Positions 33,641 through 37,664 of a stretch of DNA of 37,664 nt are shown here, one piece after another. How positions within the stretch are numbered: position 1 is the first letter of the stretch; every line of letters starts with the position of its first letter. The DNA is from Solirubrobacterales bacterium (GTDB lineage Bacteria > Actinomycetota > Thermoleophilia > Solirubrobacterales > 70-9). The stretch lies in the NCBI GenBank assembly GCA_017304845.1, contig JAFKLL010000030.1, positions 1 to 37,664 of the forward strand. The letters are read 5' to 3'. The notes below the pieces were generated by a model. That model made no database searches. It saw nothing but the letters and a program-made list of their open reading frames with translations, and was not told the origin of the DNA. A program made the position numbers and the translations under genes.

Positions 33641-34539
33641 GCAAACCTCTCCTCATCTTCCTGAACGAGGTCGCCGGCGGCCGCAAGCTGCTGCAGGCGG
33701 CCCGCGAGAAGGCGGTGGATGCCTCCTACGTGGTGGTCGTCGCCCCGCAGAACCAGCCCTCCGTCGGTCAGCTCTTCGCCCCCGAAGAGGCGGCCGAGGC
33801 GGCGCGGGCCCGGGTCGACGTGACCCTGGCGGTGCTGGACGAGTTCGGCATCGAGGCGATCGGCGAAGTGCTCGACCCCGAGTACGACCTGGCCCTCGGT
33901 GACGCGATCCGCAGCCACCGCCCGAGCGAGGTGCTGCTCTCCTGCACCTACGATTTCCGTTTCGGCCTGACCCGTCGCGACCTGCTCTCCTGGGCTGAGA
34001 TCACCTACGGCGACGTCACCGAGATCACGCACATCCCCGTGCGGATCGAGGAGGACTCGATCAGCCAGAACGTGATCCACACCCTGGTAGTGGCCAACCG
34101 GACCCTGACCAGCCCGGATCTGCAGGAGCGGCTGCTCGATCGTTCCGATCAGCGCCCGCACCGCTACACGATCGTGGCCCCGGCGGCCGACGACGTCTCC
34201 GAGTCGACCGTGGCCCGAAACCTGGCCAGCCTGCTGGCGAAGCTCTACCACGCGGACATCGACGCGACCGGCCAGCCGATGAGCCCCGATCCGTTCGATG
34301 CCGTCAAGAACGCGATCGAGCACTACCGCGTCGACGACATCCTGATCTCCACCCTGAGTGGGGAGGAGTCGCACTGGCTCCAGGATGATCTGGTCGGCCG
34401 GGTGCGCGAGATCACTGACAAGCCGGTGTCTCACCACGAGGCCGGCCGCCCGCCGCAGGCTGTCGCCGCGGTCGTGGCCGAAGGCGAGGCCGTCGAGGCC
34501 GCCGACGAGGATTCAACCGCGGAAAGCAACGAGGCATAG
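33637..34539 (+). CDS. UspA-like two-domain protein in the oxidase operon
   Basis: A 300-residue soluble protein. I do not recognise an exact family. The pattern looks like two tandem universal-stress/Rossmann-type halves: LLIFLNEVAGGRKLLQAAREKA and VVVVAPQNQP in the first, HTLVVANRTLTSPDL and YTIVAPAADD in the second. Each is followed by acidic helices and a strand such as EVLLSCTYDF or DDILISTLSGE. The C-terminal ~30 residues are acidic and disordered. ATG overlaps the ctaD stop and the gene ends three bases before ctaE, so it is co-translated with the oxidase. An assembly or stress-linked regulatory role is inference only. Confidence 0.7.
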   Translation: MSKPLLIFLNEVAGGRKLLQAAREKAVDASYVVVVAPQNQPSVGQLFAPEEAAEAARARVDVTLAVLDEFGIEAIGEVLDPEYDLALGDAIRSHRPSEVLLSCTYDFRFGLTRRDLLSWAEITYGDVTEITHIPVRIEEDSISQNVIHTLVVANRTLTSPDLQERLLDRSDQRPHRYTIVAPAADDVSESTVARNLASLLAKLYHADIDATGQPMSPDPFDAVKNAIEHYRVDDILISTLSGEESHWLQDDLVGRVREITDKPVSHHEAGRPPQAVAAVVAEGEAVEAADEDSTAESNEA

Positions 34540-34541
34540 AG

Positions 34542-35168
34542 ATGGAAAGCGCAAGCATCGCCGCCCACGGGCACGTCGATGATCATCACCACGGTCCGCC
34601 GGAGGCCCACCAGAGCGCCCGGATCGACCGCACGATCCTCGGCATCCTGCTGTTCATCCTCTCGGAGGTCATGCTGTTCGGCGCGTTCTTCGCGGCGTAC
34701 TTCTTCCTGCGCGTGGTCGCCGACCCGGCCTCCTGGCCGCCGGAGGGCATCGAGCTCCCGGTCCTGATCGCCGGCATCAACACCTGCGTCCTGGTCTCGT
34801 CCTCGTTCACGATCCACTACGCGCTCGAGGCGATCAAGCACGGCAACCACCGTGGCCTCAAGCTCGGTCTCACCACCACCTGGCTGCTGGGCGCGACCTT
34901 CCTCTTCATCCAGATCAACGAGTACATCCACATCGGCTTCACGCCGCGTGACGGTGCTTTCGGCTCGATCTTCTTCAGCCTCACCGGCCTTCACGGAGCC
35001 CACGTCTTCGTCGGCCTGCTGCTCCTGACCTTCGCCAACATCCGCGCCTACCGCGGACACTTCGGCCCGGAGCAGAAGGACCACCTCGGTGTCGAGGTGC
35101 CCGGTATCTACTGGCACTTCGTCGACATCATGTGGATCATCGTGTTCCTCGCGGTCTACATCATCTGA
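34542..35168 (+). CDS. ctaE: Cytochrome c oxidase subunit III
   Basis: A 208-residue membrane subunit with five hydrophobic segments. Family motifs include LFILSEVMLFGAFFAAYFF, TWLLGATFLFIQINEYIH, GLHGAHVFVGL and the C-terminal YWHFVDIMWIIVFLAVYI. The N-terminus carries a His-rich stretch (HGHVDDHHHG) before the first membrane segment. ATG at 34542 follows the UspA-like gene by two bases. It is the last core gene of the operon and is followed by a UUCG-loop terminator. Confidence 0.95.
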   Translation: MESASIAAHGHVDDHHHGPPEAHQSARIDRTILGILLFILSEVMLFGAFFAAYFFLRVVADPASWPPEGIELPVLIAGINTCVLVSSSFTIHYALEAIKHGNHRGLKLGLTTTWLLGATFLFIQINEYIHIGFTPRDGAFGSIFFSLTGLHGAHVFVGLLLLTFANIRAYRGHFGPEQKDHLGVEVPGIYWHFVDIMWIIVFLAVYII

Positions 35169-35194
35169 CCCGAGCGGAGCCGACGATTTTCGAG

Positions 35195-35224
35195 ACGCCG
35201 TCCTTCGGGGCGGCGTTTCTCGTT
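35195..35224 (+). terminator. UUCG-tetraloop terminator after ctaE
   Basis: ACGCCGTCC and GGGCGGCGT form a nine-pair stem with one G-T wobble, closed by a C-TTCG-G tetraloop, the very stable UUCG type. TTTCTCGTT follows. It begins 27 bases after the ctaE stop and separates the oxidase operon from the small membrane gene. Confidence 0.75.
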
Positions 35225-35233
35225 CCGGGGACG

Positions 35234-35239
35234 TAGAGT
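35234..35239 (+). promoter_or_regulatory. Predicted -10 element for a leaderless small-membrane-protein transcript
   Basis: TAGAGT ends six bases before the ATG at 35246. No Shine-Dalgarno is present. It lies just after the terminator, so the gene has its own promoter. Confidence 0.45.
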
Positions 35240-35245
35240 TCGGGT

Positions 35246-35545
35246 ATGGCCGATCCGACGAATGACCCGAGCTGGACCGCGCCCGAGGGCGACGATCCCG
35301 CGGGCTCCGGCGCACCCGAGGTGCGGCGGCGGTTCGGCCTCGATCTCGGCAACCCGGTCGAACGGGAGACCGCCGCCTTCAGCTGGCTGATCGTCGTGAT
35401 CATCGCCGCGGTCACCGTGGGCCTGGTCGGCAAGCTGATCTCGCCCCTGGCCGCCGTGATCTGGGTGATCGTCCTGCTCGGCATCGTCAGCGTGCCGATC
35501 TTCAAGGGCCTCCGGCATCAGCTCGGCAGCCCCGAAGACGACTAG
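35246..35545 (+). CDS. Small two-helix membrane protein
   Basis: A 99-residue protein with an acidic, Pro/Gly-rich N-terminus (about 1-30), two membrane helices (about 45-65 and 67-86) and a short charged tail. No known motif was recognised. Its place directly after the cytochrome oxidase operon suggests a respiratory or assembly link, but it has its own promoter and lies behind a terminator, so this is weak. It is followed by a 195-base regulatory region. Confidence 0.65.
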   Translation: MADPTNDPSWTAPEGDDPAGSGAPEVRRRFGLDLGNPVERETAAFSWLIVVIIAAVTVGLVGKLISPLAAVIWVIVLLGIVSVPIFKGLRHQLGSPEDD

Positions 35546-35596
35546 CCACCAGCCCGGCCTGGCCCAGCACTACCACCCGAGCCCCACCACAGGGGC

Positions 35597-35645
35597 AAAT
35601 CCTGCGCGGAAACATACGCATGGCGTACGTTCGCAAACAGGATTT
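35597..35645. repeat. 49-bp symmetric inverted repeat upstream of the phosphatase promoter
   Basis: Outer arms AAATCCTG and CAGGATTT are perfect. Inner arms AACATACGC and GCGTACGTT differ by one base and surround ATG. The unpaired segments between outer and inner arms are six bases on each side, so the element is fully symmetric. It could bind a dimeric or tetrameric regulator or extrude as a cruciform. It ends just before the G-tract element. Confidence 0.75.
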
Positions 35646-35647
35646 CC

Positions 35648-35680
35648 GGGGTTTTGGGGTTTTGGGGTTGACAGGTGGGG
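35648..35680 (+). other. Potential G-quadruplex (four G4 runs)
   Basis: Four runs of GGGG are separated by TTTT, TTTT and a nine-base loop. The first three runs with T4 loops copy the unit of ciliate telomere repeats, a very stable quadruplex former. The third loop contains the -35 hexamer, so folding on the non-template strand would compete with polymerase binding. Confidence 0.7.
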
Positions 35681-35695
35681 TTCAGTCTGTAGGAT
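35668..35695 (+). promoter_or_regulatory. Strong sigma70-type promoter of the phosphatase gene
   Basis: TTGACA at 35668-35673 is a perfect -35. TAGGAT at 35690-35695 is a good -10. The spacer is 16 bases. Transcription should start near 35702, giving a leader of about 39 bases that includes a palindrome and a Shine-Dalgarno sequence (GAAGGAG). Confidence 0.7.
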
Positions 35696-35699
35696 GAAC

Positions 35700-35716
35700 G
35701 AATTGTTCAACAATTC
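35700..35716. promoter_or_regulatory. 17-bp perfect palindrome at the phosphatase transcription start
   Basis: GAATTGTTCAACAATTC is a perfect palindrome around a central C and covers the predicted transcription start. Its AT-richness stands out in this GC-rich genome. It has the form of a repressor operator; it could also form a small leader hairpin. It does not look like a Pho box. Confidence 0.6.
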
Positions 35717-35740
35717 CTCCAGAAGGAGAGCAGGTACGCG

Positions 35741-37072
35741 ATGTCAGTGATGCAGCGATTTACAGCCAGGAAGTCAGTCGCGGTGGCAGCCGCGGCGGCG
35801 CTGGTTCTCGCGCTGGTCATGCTGATCGCCAGGGGTGACTCGTCCAAGGCCGATACACCGACCGCGGGCACGAGCGTGATCATCCTCAGCGGAGACGGCA
35901 TGGGCATCCAGCAGCGAACGGCCATCCAGTACGCCCTCTACGGGCTCAAGGAACGCCAGCCGATGGACGCACTGCCCTACACGGGCTTCCTCGACACGAT
36001 CTCGGCCGGTCCGATCGCGGTGACCGACTCGGCCGCCGGCGCGACCGCGTGGGCGATCGGCAAGAAGACCATCAACGGCTACACGGGCCTCGGCCCGGAC
36101 AAGAAGCGGGTGCCGACTCTGCTCGACATCGCCAAGCAGCAGGGCAAGACCACGGCGCTGATCAACGACCACGACGTGACCAACGCCACCCTGGCCTCCT
36201 TCGGTGGCCCGGTCATCAACCGTGACTGGAAGTCGACGATCGCCAAGAAGGAGATCTACAACGACAAGGTCGACATCCTGATGGGCGGCAACGAGGCCTA
36301 CTGGTACCCGAAGGGCAACCCGGGCAAGATCCCGAACACGGTCCCCGAGGAGGACGCCAGCGAGGGCACCCAGGGCAACCTGGTCCAGAAGGCGATCGAC
36401 CAGGGCTACCAGTACGCCTACGACCGCAAGACGGTCTCTGAGCTGACCGGCCCCAAGGTCCTGGCCCTCGTCCAGGACAGTGCCAAGCGCCGCTGGGAAG
36501 TCGAGAAGGGCTACAAGTACAAGAAGGATCCGCACTACGTGCCCGTCGTCGACATGGTCAAGAAGGCGCTGGACATCGCCGACGACAACCCGAACGGGTT
36601 CTTCTTCGCGATGGAGAGCGACGATCTCGACTCGGCCGGTCACGAGCACGACGTGCGCAACGTGATCCAGTCAGGGCAGACCATCAACCAGGTGGTCGAG
36701 GCCATCCAGGAGTACAGGCAGACCAACCCGAACGTGCTCCTGATCGTCCTCGCCGACCATGAGACCGGCGGCATGACGATCGAGCCGATGGGTGAGACCA
36801 ACACCAACTCCGACGGTGACGATCCGATCCCGTACTGGAGCAACAAGGCCCTGAACAACGCTGGACCCAAGGGTCAGGTCCCGACCCGCAGCGGCCCGGT
36901 CACGATCAAGGGCACCAACCGCAAGTTCAAGGTCGACTGGACCACCCCCGAGCACACCGGCGGCATGGTGCCGGTCACGGCGGTCGGTCCGTTGGCTGAC
37001 GATTTGGTCGGCGTCCACCACAACACGTGGGTATTCGACGTCGCCAAACGCGCGCTCCTTGGTCAGGAGTAG
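35741..37072 (+). CDS. Secreted alkaline phosphatase
   Basis: A 443-residue exported phosphomonoesterase of the PhoA-like alkaline phosphatase superfamily. The signal or anchor segment spans about 12-30. Catalytic features are Asp52 in SGDGMG, the nucleophile Ser97 in TDSAAGATAWA, the metal-binding FFAMESDDLDSAGHEHD, LADHETGGMTIE, and the late His in PEHTGGMVPV. It would release phosphate from organic esters outside the membrane. The ATG is preceded by GAAGGAG at suitable distance. The upstream inverted repeat, G-tract, strong promoter and palindrome suggest tight regulation. A strong terminator follows. Confidence 0.92.
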   Translation: MSVMQRFTARKSVAVAAAAALVLALVMLIARGDSSKADTPTAGTSVIILSGDGMGIQQRTAIQYALYGLKERQPMDALPYTGFLDTISAGPIAVTDSAAGATAWAIGKKTINGYTGLGPDKKRVPTLLDIAKQQGKTTALINDHDVTNATLASFGGPVINRDWKSTIAKKEIYNDKVDILMGGNEAYWYPKGNPGKIPNTVPEEDASEGTQGNLVQKAIDQGYQYAYDRKTVSELTGPKVLALVQDSAKRRWEVEKGYKYKKDPHYVPVVDMVKKALDIADDNPNGFFFAMESDDLDSAGHEHDVRNVIQSGQTINQVVEAIQEYRQTNPNVLLIVLADHETGGMTIEPMGETNTNSDGDDPIPYWSNKALNNAGPKGQVPTRSGPVTIKGTNRKFKVDWTTPEHTGGMVPVTAVGPLADDLVGVHHNTWVFDVAKRALLGQE

Positions 37073-37090
37073 CCGGTAGCTAAGCGCGTA

Positions 37091-37130
37091 CGAAGGGCCC
37101 GGGCTTGCCCGGGCCCTTCGTTTCCTTCCC
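37091..37130 (+). terminator. Strong Rho-independent terminator after the phosphatase
   Basis: CGAAGGGCCCGGGC and GCCCGGGCCCTTCG form a perfect 14-base stem with a two-base TT centre, followed by TTTCCTTCCC. It starts 18 bases after the stop codon. Confidence 0.85.
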
Positions 37131-37146
37131 CCCGACCAACCCGGCC

Positions 37147-37152
37147 TAGACT
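37147..37152 (+). promoter_or_regulatory. Possible -10 element of the aminotransferase gene
   Basis: TAGACT fits TANNNT. It lies 21 bases before the preferred ATG at 37174, so the leader would be about 14 bases and would contain the purine-rich GAGAGGAGAG. Confidence 0.4.
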
Positions 37153-37173
37153 CAGATGAATGCGAGAGGAGAG

Positions 37174-37664
37174 ATGACCTTGGACCTCGAACCCGACCCC
37201 ACCGGGCAGCCCCTGCCGCCCGTGCCCGGCGATCTGCCGGGGCCACGGAGCGCCGCCGAGCTGGCGCGACTGGGCGAGCTCGTCTACCCCGGCACCTCGG
37301 CCCACCTGGCGCCGCTGGTGATCTCGTCCAAGACGGGCTACCTGGTCGAGGACCTCGACGGCAACACCTTCGTCGACCTGGTCTCCTCGTCGGCCTCGGT
37401 CCCGCTCGGGGCGGGCCGGGAGGATCTGATCGAGCCGATGGTCGAGGCGCTGCGCCGGATCGGCAACGAGGACAGCCACGGGGTCGCGTCGGACCTGATG
37501 CTGCCCCTGGCGGAGAAGCTGCTGGCGATCACCCCGGCCTCGCTGACCAGGGTCGACCTCGGCCTCAACGGCACCGAGGTGGTCGAGACCGCCGTCAAGT
37601 TGATGCGCCGCGCGACCGGCCGCCCGATGGTGCTCGGCTTCCTCGGCCGCTATCACGGAGAGAC
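37174..37664 (+). CDS. Class III PLP-dependent aminotransferase (5' part)
   Basis: The gene runs off the right edge; about 163 N-terminal residues are visible. The pattern YLVEDLDGNTFVDLVSSSASVPLGAG followed by LGLNGTEVVETAVKLMRRATG and YHGE is typical of the class III (ornithine/GABA/glutamate-semialdehyde type) aminotransferases; the PLP lysine lies beyond the window. Substrate cannot be assigned. ATG at 37174 is preceded by a purine-rich stretch. An in-frame ATG at 37156 is too close to the putative -10 element. It follows the phosphatase terminator, so it is a separate transcription unit. Confidence 0.85.
   Translation, partial: MTLDLEPDPTGQPLPPVPGDLPGPRSAAELARLGELVYPGTSAHLAPLVISSKTGYLVEDLDGNTFVDLVSSSASVPLGAGREDLIEPMVEALRRIGNEDSHGVASDLMLPLAEKLLAITPASLTRVDLGLNGTEVVETAVKLMRRATGRPMVLGFLGRYHGE

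Overview
The window is high-GC DNA with dense, mostly co-oriented genes, many GTG/TTG starts and short or absent 5' leaders. The gene content is actinobacterial: guaB3-guaA, the rplM-rpsI-glmM-glmS-acpS-nnr-alr synteny block, a c-di-AMP riboswitch ahead of an M23 peptidase, and an A2-type aa3 oxidase operon. I infer a deep-branching actinobacterium, most likely class Thermoleophilia (Solirubrobacterales-like). The lineage call is an inference from gene order and protein style. No rRNA, tRNA, CRISPR array, insertion sequence or prophage was recognised.

Layout. 1-2057: the end of a GuaB3-type protein and guaA. 2138-5839: a Kup potassium transporter, then a DUF318 permease coupled to a TIGR03943 protein. 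5867-6579: an AbrB/VapC toxin-antitoxin pair. 6587-12907: a zinc homeostasis region. On the minus strand it holds a permease-substrate-binding-protein fusion, an ATPase, a second permease and a Zur-type repressor. Divergent to these, on the plus strand, are a COG0523 GTPase and a YibE/F protein. Two Zur-type palindromes sit in the divergent gap. 12901-14488: a 59-residue membrane protein and an M23 peptidase behind a ydaO-type riboswitch, all on the minus strand. 14605-19055: rplM, rpsI (with a long acidic N-terminal extension), glmM and glmS. 19056-20195: a DUF559/AbiEi-like nuclease gene bracketed by two oppositely oriented copies of a short palindromic repeat; a third copy lies after guaA. 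20247-27031: a DUF3352 lipoprotein, acpS, nnr, a CBS protein, alr, a tRNA nucleotidyltransferase-like protein and infA. 27075-28902: two tandem secreted six-cysteine paralogs of unknown function. 28987-30829: a zinc-ribbon protein and a divergent glycosyltransferase. 30879-35545: ctaC-ctaD-(UspA-like gene)-ctaE and a small membrane protein. 35597-37130: an elaborate regulatory region, a secreted alkaline phosphatase and its terminator. 37174-end: the start of a class III aminotransferase.

The zinc genes form a coherent unit: high-affinity uptake, a metal-chaperone GTPase and their repressor. His-rich tracts occur in most of these proteins and in the neighbouring DUF318 permease. GlmM and GlmS supply amino sugar for cell wall synthesis, and Alr and the riboswitch-controlled M23 enzyme also act on the wall.

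The least explained features are the repeat-bracketed nuclease gene, the permease/binding-protein fusion, the acidic S9 extension, the six-Cys secreted pair, and the inverted repeat plus G-tract region before the phosphatase.
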